Origin: Cyclina sinensis
Lineage: Eukaryota; Mollusca; Bivalvia; Venerida; Veneridae
Assembly (NCBI GenBank): GCA_012932295.1
Contig: JAAONU010000010.1
Span: forward strand, 25,108,977-25,172,976
Length of the DNA: 64,000 nt
Reading direction: 5' to 3'
A model generated the notes under the pieces. It made no database searches. It saw only the letters and a list, made by a program, of their open reading frames with translations, and had not been told where the DNA came from. Position 1 is the stretch's first letter; every line of letters begins with the position of its first letter. Shown in pieces: positions 48,016-60,215 of the stretch. The translations under genes and the position numbers were made by a program.

Positions 48016-50576
48016 TTACACATGTGTAGAAAATTTCAGCATAGTGACGTCATATGATTGAACAGTTTTGTTTATTTGATGTTCTCCTGTGATTTTTTCA
48101 AACTGAAATGTTTTCCTGCCATCACTGTCCTCCTCCAGTTCCTTCAGCATCCTAAACTGTGATGATGTTTTTATTCTGTGTATCTGTCTTCTAAATTCGT
48201 CCTCTGGTTCTATTGTACATCTCTCTATTTCTACTAAAACAGATTGGGGTAGTTCTTGTATCAGGTCAACTAGCTGACGCAATGATGAAGCCGCCATTAT
48301 CTCCCAGAACGACAACGCAACATATGTATTTCTAGGTAGGTTGTTGTCTGCTGCAGGATGATTTCTAAACTTCAACACAGGAACTGGTTTATATAACACC
48401 TGTAGCTTACACTTCTCTAGTACGGCCAGGTTGATTTCTATTTCTGTCACAGGTATTTCACACAGTGATAACGTTCTAAGTTGTGAGTGTTGAAGTAATT
48501 CCAGTCTGCCCCCAGGACAGTCATACCACCCGTGGTCAGTACAGTCTAAGAACTTCAGCGTAATCTCTTGAAGACACTTTGTCCTAGATATATAATTATA
48601 GAACTCTGTCAACTCACTGTGGCTGAGTGAACACCCGCGGATATCTATCACTTCTAACTTGTTTAAACTTGTGACTTCCTTACACGGTAAACGAGGAAAG
48701 TCTAAACTTGAACAATATAAACCTAAATATTTAAGAGACGTTTTCAGTAGTACAGCAATATCACTGTCATAGTCTCCACGGTACCATATTTTCTCCAGGT
48801 TGTCTAGACGAGTCAATGAGAAATAATCAATAACTTCACGTGTACTCTTGTAAGGTGCCAGATCCATGTTTATATCAACTGACTTGATATTTTGTTGATT
48901 TCGTGTTGTCAGGAGGCGGAGATTTTCTTCGTATTGTTTTTGTTCACAGCTGTGCAAAATAAAAACATCTTCAATACACAAACTGGCTTGATTTTTTTGT
49001 GACATTTCTTTACAACAAGAAACCAACAGGTCCTGGTATTCTATTAGTGGATGATTATAATATGTCTCTTCTGCTGAACTCCTATATTTACGGGTTATTT
49101 CATCATCATTTACGATTCTAACCAACTCCTGTGAAATCAAAGATAACATGTCTACATTGATGCCGCTAATAAACAGAAGAATTTTTGATATTTCCAGAAT
49201 GTCTTTAATACATTTAAATTTTGATTTCACTGTTTCTAATACTAAAGATTGATTGGTAAATGAACACATGTATAGTGCAGCGAAATATTCCTGTACTGAT
49301 TTATGTGAGAACGATATTTTTGTTGTCTGCTTAGACAATTTTCTGCGATCTTTAGTTTGTGTTAGAAGTCCTGTTTTAAGGCAGAAATCTAAACTCTCTT
49401 TCAGATATCGTTTTGCTACAGAGACGTCAAATACAAGAATATTTTCCTCTTTTGTTTCTCGGAATAACGTATGAAAAGCTAGTTCTCCTAAAGACATGAG
49501 AAGCGAGTAAAACTTTACACAGTTTTCATTTTCACTGAAACACGGCAGGATATCGCCTTGGGTATATGCTGGTATATGTGGAAGGTTTTTGTTCATGTTC
49601 ATGTATTTCTCTACTGTTCTTGCAAGCATCAGTTCGACAATATTGCTGTATAATTCAAAGAGAGTATTGCCTAGATTTTTGTTGTCACACCATAGACATA
49701 GCATGAACATTAGCAGTATTGGAATAGCTGCTAATTCCGACACGCGTTTTTCTAGCATAACTGAATTAAATTTAACTACTTTCTCCCACAAGATGTATTG
49801 AACCTTCTCGCCACTAACATGTGATATAAACGACCATTTCAATTTGTTCCCTGACGTCTCGTTCAGCCCAGCAATTTCAAGTTTCTGTTCAATCTGGCTT
49901 ACGTTTATGCCACCTACGCTTAATTTCCAAGGTCGGGTGGTAGTCAGCACTGTAGTAGTTTCTCGGGCGGCCCTGTGTGGGATAAATTTATCCACCCGTG
50001 TACAGTTGTTTGGAGGGTGTTCCCATTCGTCTAGACCATCCAGTAATACCAAACATCTTTCTTTATTCAGGACATTTTCTAAATCCGTCTTGTTATATCC
50101 TGTATGCCCAAATCTTGGAAAGAGCTGGTTGAAAATCATATCTTCAACTGAACATTCGCTGGAACTGTCTCGTAGTAACACTAGAAAAACGAAATCAAAT
50201 CCTCTCAAAATTCCAATTTCTTCATTGTCTGAAAAGTGGTCTTTATCCTCGTCCCGTGGATCCTTAGATTGACACCATGTTAACGTCAGTCTCTTGCTAA
50301 AAGATGTTTTGCCTAAGCCTGCGTCTGCCATTAAATAAATTTCTTTGTAAGGGTTTCGATTCTTCTTGTATTCCTCGTCTTTGTAGAATATATCGCAGAA
50401 TCGAACCTTTGTTTTTTCTTCTTTCCCACCACCAATATCTCTTTTGACTGTCACAGAATTTATATCTGGCTTAACATAGAATTTTAGGAGAGAGGTGTCT
50501 TCCTCTTCGATCAGTGGCGACAACTGAATGGTAGCGTACTGTCGTCTGTAGGTGGCTGTCAAATCGTTCCTTAGAT
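48016..50576 (-). CDS. NACHT NTPase with LRR-like C-terminus (last exon of HEPN-coil-NACHT gene)
   Basis: This is a STAND-type NTPase exon of 852 codons plus a split first codon. Residue numbers count back from the first in-frame ATG at 50601. The Walker A motif is ADAGLGKTS at about 92-100 and Walker B is CLVLLDGLDEW at about 183-193. A sensor-like strand TTVLTTTRPW follows at about 216-225. SFSHKSVQEYFAALYM is the usual winged-helix/QE motif of NACHT proteins. From about 560 on, leucine-rich stretches occur (LKYLGLYCSS, LEVIDIRGCSL, LRTLSLCEIPV). That ATG lies in the intron: TTCCTTTTTCCTGTATTTCAG (21 nt counted to the AG) is a clear acceptor, so the exon starts at 50576 in phase 1. Joining 59040-59090 gives KKNLRNDLTATYRRQYATIQ. 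NACHT proteins act as nucleotide-switched sensors, usually in innate immunity or cell death; the ligand is unknown. Confidence 0.93.
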
Positions 50577-53537
50577 CTGAAATACAGGAAAAAGGAATCA
50601 TAAGCTTAATGTATTTAAAATACCATCATATAATAAACGATCTACGATTGAAGCTCAGAATGAGCTATAAAAAAAGACGCTGGTCATTATTTATGTAAAA
50701 ACAACAACAACTTAAACATAACTTACAACATTAGCAGTTTAGAACATCTTTACTCAATATGCTGAGAAAACTGTCATGTATTTGATAGTGTACGAGTAAG
50801 TCATAATGAATAAAGGTCATACACCCAAGCAGACGGACTATTTAACAGCTGTCATTATGTTAAGCAGTGTTTAGTTCATCTATAAATAACTGGCACTGTA
50901 CATAACTTAATTACCACAGGAACTTGTCGGACCATTCATTAAATTTTGAAGCAAAATGCAGAGCTATTGATATGTTTATGTGACGTGCGATTTTCTAAAG
51001 GTTGTGTTTTTAGCTTGTATATAATTTTTTTCACGAATAACACGGAGCGCTAGCGAAGACAGATAACACCATTATTATCGTTACTGAACGTCTTTAATAC
51101 AATTGATCGTTTAATTTTGTACTTTTTTATTTTTCATTTATTTCTTTAAATGGCAAATGTCCTACAATGATTTCATAAATGCATACTTTAACTGGGGAAA
51201 CAATAATTTAGGCTTATGAAACTGAAAAAAGAGGCCTTTTTATTTTACATTCAATGGCTTCAATTTAAAAAATAAAGATACCAATCAAAGGGCGTTTCTT
51301 TTTCACAAATCTGACACCCACAACAAACCACTGAGGCACACATGAGAATCTCAACAGGCTGTCCAACCGGTCTGGTCACGAAACAAAAATACCCTGCCGG
51401 GATGTAAGCCGACGCTTTTACCAGTAGGCCACAGACATGTCTATAACATAGAAAACTCACAAGCCTGTGCACCTTTCATATTTGTTTCATAGTTTCAGGT
51501 CCCTGTGTATAGTTGAAATGTTACAATAAATTGTGTTAATTTCATTATATACCCTGTCTTTGCAAGATATATCAGTTGAGTATGATATGCTCGACAAAAA
51601 CTGAACAAAATTTAATAGTTTAAAATGAACAAAATTAATAAATGCGCTTATGGAGTTTGCATATAGTTACCAAGAAATGACGTCATAAGAGATCGGACGA
51701 TTTTTTTACATTTTTTTTATAATTCATAGAATAAAAACAAAATATAGACCCCGCTTGTATTGGTTTTTAACTGACATTTAAAGGGGCTGTGCTCCAGATG
51801 ACAAAAAAAGAAAGTTTTCTTGTATTATAAATTTCTTGTAATATTTATGAATAATGCTTAAAAAATAACTTACTGACAAAATATAAGTCAGATAATTACA
51901 TTATAAATTGATTTTTTCCCTTTCAAAGTGCTATACCGTAACGCGACGGTATAACTATATCGTATAAGATTTAAAGTAAATATCTGTAATATCATGCGGC
52001 GATGGTGGTGACAGTAAAAGCGTTGGAAATATTTTGTTAACTTGAGGATCCAGAGTTTAAATCAGGCTGGAGCGAAAATATTTTTTTATTCTATTTTGAC
52101 TTTTATATTCAGTTTTGAAGTAAAATATTATGTTGTTATAATCTCACGGCATCTAAATATATAATTTATGAAATTTTTTTTTTATGTCAAATCTGGAGTA
52201 CAGCCTCTTTAATAGGAAAGTCTAAAAAAATGTGATTATAGACCCTGACAACTATAACCGACCATGTCAGGTCTTTCAGGCTAGTTTATATTGTATGCGA
52301 GATAAGTAACTCAAATCCAAGCCAAGTGAATTCTATTTGATCATATCGCAGGTTTCACCAAGTCGCAAGATCAACACGCTAAGAGATGTTTAAGTGAATT
52401 ATCTGTCATAATTATGATGTCTATAATTCTGTTTCAGGGGACATAACTGAAGATTGAAATATGTTTTGCACCACATGTCAACTGCTAGTCATCCACCTTT
52501 GAATTTTATATTTCAGTTGTGATACTCGAACAAGAGTTCTTTGAACAAGGGCTTCCTGAAGAAGTTTGGTAATATGAGAAAAAAGAGAGGTTGGAGATCA
52601 TAAACCATCATAAACTTGTTCGTACCGTATGAACACACTTTATGCGTTTCGTTAAAATTCTGTTTCTTACTTAAACAATATGAAAGTTACAGTATTTATT
52701 CATTCTTACGAACGTAATGGATTGAATTTTTTTTTAATACGTGAATACATGAAAGTGAAAGTTTTCAGTCACATCATCCATTCTGTATGTAACTTGTTCG
52801 TACGTATGAACATATACATTGTAATTTAGAAACTGCCTGTCTATAAATTAAGTTATAAGAATTCCACTCTAAATGTTCATTTTGGCTTGTTTTATGAGTA
52901 TTTTCAGTGTAAAATTTACTTTAGACAAAACGCCATATATGGGCCAAAAACAGGGACAAATCTCATGTTTTCTTATTTTGCAAGCAGTTCACTATGTTTA
53001 AATAAACATCTTTTGGGTAGCACGAAAAGAACACAATCATTTTGAATAGATACATTTCATTATTCGGTCGTCTTTTCGGTTGTTCAATTTTAACAGGTTT
53101 TGCACAAGAAACACACATTGACAAAATTTCTTTCTACATACGATACAAAGTATAACAATCTGATTTACCTGTATTCAATCGATTGTTGACAATGATGGAG
53201 TGCGACTAATAGTTGGAGATTATGCAATGAACACCTGTTCACGAACAGTACAGAAATGTAGACATAAATATTTGTATTTTTGCGGACAGAAATAACAGTC
53301 AAAATAAACACAATATGAATCACAAATCACATATACTAAAAATATTAAGAGTTTGTTTCTTTTTGTCAGTCTTTCCTTAAACAGTATCTTCTTTATTTCT
53401 TTTTTTCCGACACTCTTTATCTTTGTAATTTCGGTATCTTTCATAATAGTTAAAATCCATCCACCCATACATCCCCCACCCATACTGAGTGAATGAACGA
53501 ACAAACGAACAAATAAATGGCTTTGATTTGAAATAAA
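50577..53537 (-). other. intron of the NACHT gene, proximal part
   Basis: AT-rich intron sequence. Two tRNA-like SINE fragments can be made out: about 51360-51440 on - (GTGGCCTACTGGTAAAAGCG) and about 51990-52070 on + (GGTGACAGTAAAAGCGTTGG, TTTAAATCAGGCTGG). Both are degenerate. I see no further exon. Confidence 0.45.
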
Positions 53538-54391
53538 CAAGAGGGTAATGATGACTCTGGATCGCTCACCTGAGTACGTTGCTTGAGGGTCTACCGTTAA
53601 GCAAACATCAGTTGCAACCTTACATTTTCTAATTGAAGATATTCAAAGATCTCATGTTTTATAAAAAAATATCCATGGAGCAGAGACAATTTCGTGATAA
53701 CAGCTTGTGAGGAGATGTGATTTGAAGCCATATATTGAAGACAATTTTTTTTCTCCGGTGGCCATTTTGTTCAATAAGCAATTTTTACGCAGGGGTATGT
53801 AAGGAACATTTCCGTGAAATTTTAAAATTACCTTGCCATTAAGTAGGTGATGTTGTTTGGTTTCTTTTATATTTTTAGCTTTTGCAGCCCTTATGTGCAA
53901 TGGAGCGGAACGGTTTGAGCAATTTTAGAAAAGGGCAACATAAGGAACATTTCTATTAAATTTGGTTTAAAACGGCATAATGGTTTTGGAGAAGATGTCA
54001 TTTGAAACCAAATATTGAGGACAATTTTTTTAGCTCTGGCGGCCATATTGTTCAATAGAGCGAAACCGTTCTAGCAATTTTAAAAGAGGGCTATATAAGA
54101 AACATTTCTTTGAAATTTGGTGGAAAATCACCCAACCGTTAAGGAGAAAACTTTGTTTTATTTTTTTTTTATTTTTAGTTTTTGCAGTCCTAATGTGCAA
54201 TGGAGCGGAACGGTTTGTGCAATTTTAGAAAAGGAAATATAAGGAACATTTCTGTAAAGTTTGGTTAAAAATAACTTTGTGGTTTTGGAGGCAACGTCTT
54301 TTAAAGTAAAATGTTGACAACGGACGACGGACGCCGGGCACAGGGTGATCACAAAAGCTCACCCTGAGCATTTGCTCAGGTGAGCTAAAAA
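53538..54391 (-). mobile_element. family B Helitron-like element, short divergent copy (B5), in NACHT intron
   Basis: The left end is CAAGAGGGTAATGATGACTC, where the hairpin has lost pairing, then GGATCGCTCACCTGAGTACG. The right end is ACAACGGACGACGGACGCCG and GAGCATTTGCTCAGGTGAGC. The core is different from B1-B3, with AATGTGCAATGGAGCGGAAC and AAGGAACATTTCTGT units. Confidence 0.78.
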
Positions 54392-54714
54392 TCAGCACAT
54401 GAACAATTGTACAAGGTGGAATGTACATGCCACTTTTCACTTCCGTAATTCATGGCGTACCGAGAGGGTAACTGTTACTTATTGGCTCTTATTGACAGAA
54501 CTACTTTGAACATTAACATAAATATCCAATTAAATTTGCAATATCATAACTATGGTATTTATTTTCTTTCACTACAGATAAATTAGTAGGATACTACGTC
54601 ATCGCGCACCTGTTTTATGCTCTCTCGCGGACCTTTTCTTGCCAAGAATCCGTCGCTTTAAACGTAAAATGGTCTTTTTTCAATAAGAAATTGTTATTAA
54701 GGGGGGACGATTTA

Positions 54715-55590
54715 CAAAAGGCTTTTCTTACAAAAGTCCATGCAAATGAAGTGTCCCTTCGGGTGGGGCCAATGCTTGAGGGCCATGATTTGTATGGTCT
54801 TGGTAGAGATCGAGTAAATGGTGTTTTAAGCCAAATATCTAACCTTTAGGATTTGCGATATCAGAGAAGACCTCTTCTTTCATTTCATTTGCCATTGCAA
54901 CCACAATTCTTCATGGAATTTCATTTTCTATATAATTTTAAAATGAGAAAATCCAAGAGTAATTTTTGTAACGTTTTATTGCAGCTGTATTAACAACTAA
55001 AGACGAAATGATTTTGAAAGCTTTTATTAAAAATTCCGTGCCAAATAAGGTTACCTTTCGAGTGGAACCAGTTTTGACCATGGAGCTGTGATTTGTATGT
55101 TTTCATTGAGGCTTGATAGATCCAAGAATAATCTTTGTAACGTTTTATTGCAGCTGTATTTACAGCATTAGACGAACTGATTTTGAAAGCTTTTCTTAAA
55201 AACTCCATGCCAAATAAGGTGGACTTTCGGGTGGAACCAGTTTTGACCCGGAACTGTGATTTGTATGTCTTTATAGAGGCTTGATAGATGAGACTACATA
55301 CCAAATATCTAAGCGTCAGACCTTGTGTATTCAGCCAAGAACATAAAAAATAAATACCGTTTCATTTTCAGTTACTATGGCAACCTGAGTTATTCATGTA
55401 ATTCTATTTTTAATATAAAAAAGAATAATAAATAAAGAAAGGGAATCAACAAGTGAAGTGTTATTGTAACTGGTCCAGTGGAATAGGAGGAGAAGTCGTC
55501 TGAATTTATTAGTGGACGACAGACTGATGAAGGACGGACGACGGACCAAAGAACAACCTTAAAGCTATACATTTAGTCAGGTGAAAGATG
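54715..55590 (-). mobile_element. decayed family B element in NACHT intron
   Basis: B-type units (GTGTCCCTTCGGGTGGGGCC, CCAAATATCTAACCTTTAGG) and a right end with GGACGGACGACGGACC and TAGTCAGGTGAAAGATG. The left terminal hairpin is missing. Confidence 0.65.
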
Positions 55591-56086
55591 CGCTAACACT
55601 ACTGCATATTTTCATAACAGACAGATGTTCAATCTACACTGCTTTCTGACCATTTAATCCTTCTTTTTTAACTATTTTTTTGTAAGTTTCAGACCCCTGA
55701 TGGGTAACCCCATTTATTATCCCCGTCGTTTGTGAAACGAGTGTCGGGGAACCATCCCCTGTTCACGTTACAATCATTTTACAAGTAGTATGCTACATGT
55801 ACATAATTATCTAAAATATCCAGACCTTTATTTAACTATTTTCTATTATCATTGGTAAATCGTACTTAGCATGGAAGTCGGCGTATTTTTGATAAAGCTA
55901 TAATGCTTGTGTTTGAAAATAAGGAAGTTAAAATGTATATAGAAATGCTAAATGTATTATTGAACAAAAAATAATTTTACATAGCAGAAGGGAATGGGTT
56001 TAATAAAAAATATACTAAGTCATTACACAAACTTATTAGACAGAAATTAAAAGGGGTCATCTTTTAATCAAAAAGGTTGATTAAGA

Positions 56087-56113
56087 CTAGATGGGGACCC
56101 GCGCAAGCGCGGG
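56087..56113 (-). mobile_element. end of another Helitron-like family (N)
   Basis: CTAG at 56087-56090, preceded by A, is followed by ATGGGGA and the perfect hairpin CCCGCGCAAGCGCGGG (56098-56113). This is the same end layout as families D, E and L. I could not find the other end. The element may extend to about 56890, where TATACCGGG occurs. Confidence 0.5.
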
Positions 56114-58075
56114 CTTAGAGAATCTACCTGTTTGCATTAGAAAGGGATGCCTGTAGCGAGAGAAGGACATGATCTTTTATTACCCTTCCAGATTATTTTC
56201 TCTTTTTTGATTGGCTATTGATCCGTCGAAAGAAATTGTTATTACCGAGCCAGACAGGTAATATACACATTAAATTTCCCCTTTGGGTACCCCATGGTGT
56301 AAACAACATGCGTTGTGACGATGCGCGTACGGTTCGCTGTGGTAAAGTGTAAATTCCGATATACAAGCACTTTTTAATTGTCAAATAGAATATATTTACC
56401 AGAAAAGAGTAATGATAAATATTCTAATCAGTATTTGAAACAAATATGACCTCGCCAAACCTTGATATTAATCACAAAAAGTGTCTTCAACAGACTACTC
56501 CTTTTCTCTTGTTTACATTCGTAAGGTACGAAAGCAAATACTTTTTGTAGATCTACAGACAAACTATTGAAATAAAATTTTTAAAAAGTTTAAGAATCTG
56601 TACTGAATACGCGGAAATATCAACTCAAATTTATGGCTTTCATTAAAGATATATATTTAATATTCAAACAAACAGATCACTTCTTGGAAAATACCGCTTT
56701 TCGCCAGCACAAATTTGTTGTGACGTCATTTTGACGTGAAAGGGTACCCTAACGTCTCGGGTGATAAAATCTTGGCAGGTAATATATCCACATATATCAC
56801 TCAAAAACCCAAATAACATATAATATATCTTTAAACTGACTTTTCTATTTCCTTTTATACTTTTTTTATACCGGGATGTTCAAAAAGGCGTATAAATTGA
56901 AATAGGGAACCACCACAACATGTTTAAATGCTTTAACACGGAAAAATTCCAAAAAATCCAGTTGTACTACACTTCAACAATAGGCTTGACCTTGTTTATA
57001 ACTGTAGTAAAATACCACGGACGTATATTTCGTGAATCATATACTAATTGTTGTGCCACCTTGGTGACTTTTCAAAAAAATTGTGCCACCCTCTTGAAAG
57101 ACATATCTCACAAGGACAGCAATATGTCTCTATGCATTAGCAATTTAGCAAATGTTAAAAGGTTATTGATGGTGAAAAGTAAAATGTGAAGAGAAAAATT
57201 TGTTTGTGTATGTATGAAAAATGTTCCACACTGGGCTCACCATTAATTAATGAGATAGAACAATCCATGACAGAAAAAAGTTCGTGTATGGGAGAGTGAA
57301 TTCGCCAGCTTGACACGACCAAAGTGTCACGAAATTGCTTCCATGTGTTTAAAAGTTATGAAGCAAACACGAAATACATAGCCTAAACCTTTTAACACCA
57401 CCGGTTACCTCGACCTTTAGCCGGCACGGTTGAAACATAAGTTTCCCTCCCCCTCCCCTCCCAACTTCAGATTGTATCATGTCCCAAATCATGATAAGGT
57501 TCATTTCCAAAAAAATTTCTCTATTTTCGTACTTATTAGTGTTTATTTCAAAAACAGAAATATCAACTTTAGATGCTTATATATGAGTGTTTCTGAGACA
57601 TAGAACACAATAGTTTGAGATCGCCGTGGTTCTCCGACAAGTCGGCTAACCCATTATTTTCATAGTATAGATTAATTATTGATCTTCATAGAGTAATTCG
57701 ACAAATCTGAGCATACTGATATTCCAGATGTGAACCTACACATCCGACTGTTCCAGTGACTTATGTGCTGCATTTATAGACTGGGACTGGTGAAACGGTC
57801 ATGCTCTTCAAAAATTAAAATCTGATTCTTTTACTGTAGTGATATTCTATTATCTCTTAATACTTATTTTAATAAAAGACATAATTATAAATATGTATCC
57901 TGAATTTCCAATTAAAGCGCGTTCTTAGCAGTTCTTTCGTGGAACAATGAAAATTCCCGCCTTTTGAAATAATAAATCTAACTTATACTTTTGTATTTGA
58001 TATAAAAAGTCCAGCATCAAATAAAATAAATATAGTGCTGATATTATAGCACTATATAATCATTAAATTACGCCT

Positions 58076-58080
<5 letters not shown>
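56114..58080. other. intron/unannotated stretch, part possibly family N
   Basis: No exon found. A decayed core unit like those in families L and I (TCGACCTTTAGCCGGCACG) lies near 57405-57425. The rest is AT-rich. Confidence 0.3.

Positions 58081-58144
<64 letters not shown>
58081..58144. repeat. (TA)32 microsatellite
   Basis: An uninterrupted TA dinucleotide tract of 64 bp. Confidence 0.98.
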
Positions 58145-58145
<1 letters not shown>

Positions 58146-59039
58146 CAAAAGCAGCTTTTAGACCAGCGCTTGGTTCATCACGGGAAAAGCGGGAAATAGG
58201 AAATGCGAGTATTTCCAACCACAGAAATGTTTCCAACTTGAATTTATAACATTCTTTATTTTTTCTTCCTTCAATTTTCTACTGGATTCACAAGAGGAAA
58301 TACAAATGAAGTTTAAGTAAGCAAATCTTTATCACATTCTATTTGCTTTATAGAGTGTATATTTGTCAATTTATCTCAATGCCTATTGTGTTTTCTGTTG
58401 ATTTAGCATAAAGAAATTCACAATCGTACTTCTTTCAAATTAAACTATAAATATGAAATATTGTTTCATAAAGTAATTATTAAGTAGTTTCAAGGTAATT
58501 TTCCGCTAAAATATTCGAATTTCTGTCAGTATTGTTTATTGCAAATCCTCTTATTATAACATCAGAGTTTTCTTTGGTGGATTTTTTTGTTTGAACTAAG
58601 ACTTAAACATTTGCCAAATCTTGAAACAAATGAATATTACGCTTTCCAAACTGCAAAAAAATATATAAAAAATACAAAAATAAACTAAGAAAAAAAAATA
58701 AGTGAAAGAAAATTTGCATGCTGTTTTACAGAGTTATTTTGCAAGACCTGTTTGTCGCATATATTGATTTTTTCATAAAAAGTATATGATCCAATTTAAT
58801 CAAGTAGTGTCTACAGGCAGCACGGAGCTCTCATTGTTGATCACTGCAAAAAAGTACCTGAGATCTCAAGTACATTACATGTTGTCATCGAGCACCTTCG
58901 CTTCTCATTTATAACTCATCAGTAAACATTTCTTTTACAAATTAAGCAAATAATCCTTGCCTCATTTTTTAGGTATGAGCTCACAAAGTGCTTAAGGAAA
59001 ATACATCGAATGAAAATAACAGAAACAAACATGACATAC

Positions 59040-59090
59040 TTTTTTTAAGTTCTTCATAGGCTTTTTTTTCTTCCTCAGCGGTCTGTTTAC
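59040..59090 (-). CDS. 17-codon linker exon of the NACHT gene
   Basis: The acceptor GGCGTTTCAG (ends 59091) and the donor A|GTATGT flank 51 nt, phase 1 to phase 1. It encodes KQTAEEEKKAYEELKK with split Gly and Asn codons at its borders. It joins the coiled-coil exon (ENTK-G) to the NACHT exon (N-LRNDL) without a frame change. Its composition continues the charged helix. The consistent phases of three exons are the main support. Confidence 0.72.
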
Positions 59091-59442
59091 CTGAAACGCC
59101 AAACATTCCTTTTATAAGTTTCAGAATCCGTAAGTATATGAGGAAAGTTATTTACAGTATGGTAATATGATCTGTTTTGAAGTAGTTAATTGGAAGGCAA
59201 CACTTGTGTACACACATATTGTAGGAATTTTGCATAACAACTTCTTCTTCCGGAAATGTTTACAACGCAGTGTTTCATTCTGTCCATAATAATTATATGG
59301 TGGTTTTTTAAACTTTTAAACTGCAGCATAATAACGTTTAAAATAATTCTTTGCACTTTACATAGGACTTTCAAAAGATTGTGCTTTGATTCTTATTTTT
59401 TCACTCTATACTAAAATTTGTCTCAAAAGCTTCAATCTTTAC

Positions 59443-60046
59443 CTTTCGTATTTTCAAGTACTTCAACACGCTGGTCCACTTCCACAACTTTATGTCTCAA
59501 TTCATCTACTTTCTGATCGCTTCTAACCACGTGTTGCTTTAATTTTTTCTTCACCTGCTGTACTTTCTGACCACTTGTATCAACATGTCGCTTTAAATCT
59601 GTTTTCACCTGCTGTACTTCCTGAGCACTTGTATCAACATGTCGCTTTAAATCTGTTTTCACCTGCTGTACTTCCTGACCACTTGTATCAACATGTCGCT
59701 TTAAATCTGTTTTCACCTGCTGTACTTCCTGACCACTTGTATCAACATGTCGCTTTAAATCTGTTTTCACCTGCTGTACTTCCTGAGCGCTTGTATCAAC
59801 ATGTCGCTTTAAATCTGTTTTCACCTGCTGTACTTCCTGAGCACTTGTATCAACATGTCGCTTTAAATCTGTTTTCACCTGCTGTACTTCCATCTCCAAA
59901 CCTTTATCTATTTCCTCCCATTCCTTAATTTTTTCATCGATTCTGATTTTTTCAGCAGGATCCAAGAGATCGTGTTTGTAGTTATCCAATGTTTGCTGTA
60001 AATTTAGCAATGGGGTCGCAACGGAAGAATTAAGTCTCAGGAGAAC
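59443..60046 (-). CDS. coiled-coil exon with 18-residue repeats, NACHT gene
   Basis: The acceptor CATTTTTCACAAAG and the donor AAAG|GTAAAG flank 604 nt, phase 0 to phase 1. The first part (VLLRLNSSVATPLLNLQQTL ... LLDPAEKIRIDEKIKEWEE) resembles the end of the DZIP3-type HEPN region found before the coil in mollusc NACHT proteins (inference). Six near-identical 54-bp units follow, each encoding EVQQVKTDLKRHVDTS(A/G)Q, then two diverged ones (KVQQVKKKLKQHV..., KVDELRHKV...). All are predicted helical with V, V, L, V as core residues. An ATG at 60067 lies upstream of the acceptor and is unlikely to be the true start. Confidence 0.85.
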
Positions 60047-60215
60047 CTTTGTGAAAAATGAAGACAAATGATGCTTTTAGTGTAAGATTGGAATATATTT
60101 CAATGAGTACACATGCTATATGTTAAAGAAAAATATTGCTATGGTTGAAAGTAAGAGCTTAAGAGTGAATTGTAAAACCAAAAAAAAAAAAAACAAAACA
60201 AAAAACACACACAGA

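Noticed and set aside
50577..50601. ATG at 50601 as the start of the NACHT protein
   Set aside because: The sequence between 50601 and 50577 is a polypyrimidine tract ending in CAG, a splice acceptor, and the exon phase fits the upstream linker exon.
59575..59928. 117-codon + strand open frame with repeated LYQHVALNLFSPAVLP
   Set aside because: It is the antisense of the 54-bp coding repeats in the NACHT gene coil exon; the - strand frame continues across exons with matching phases.
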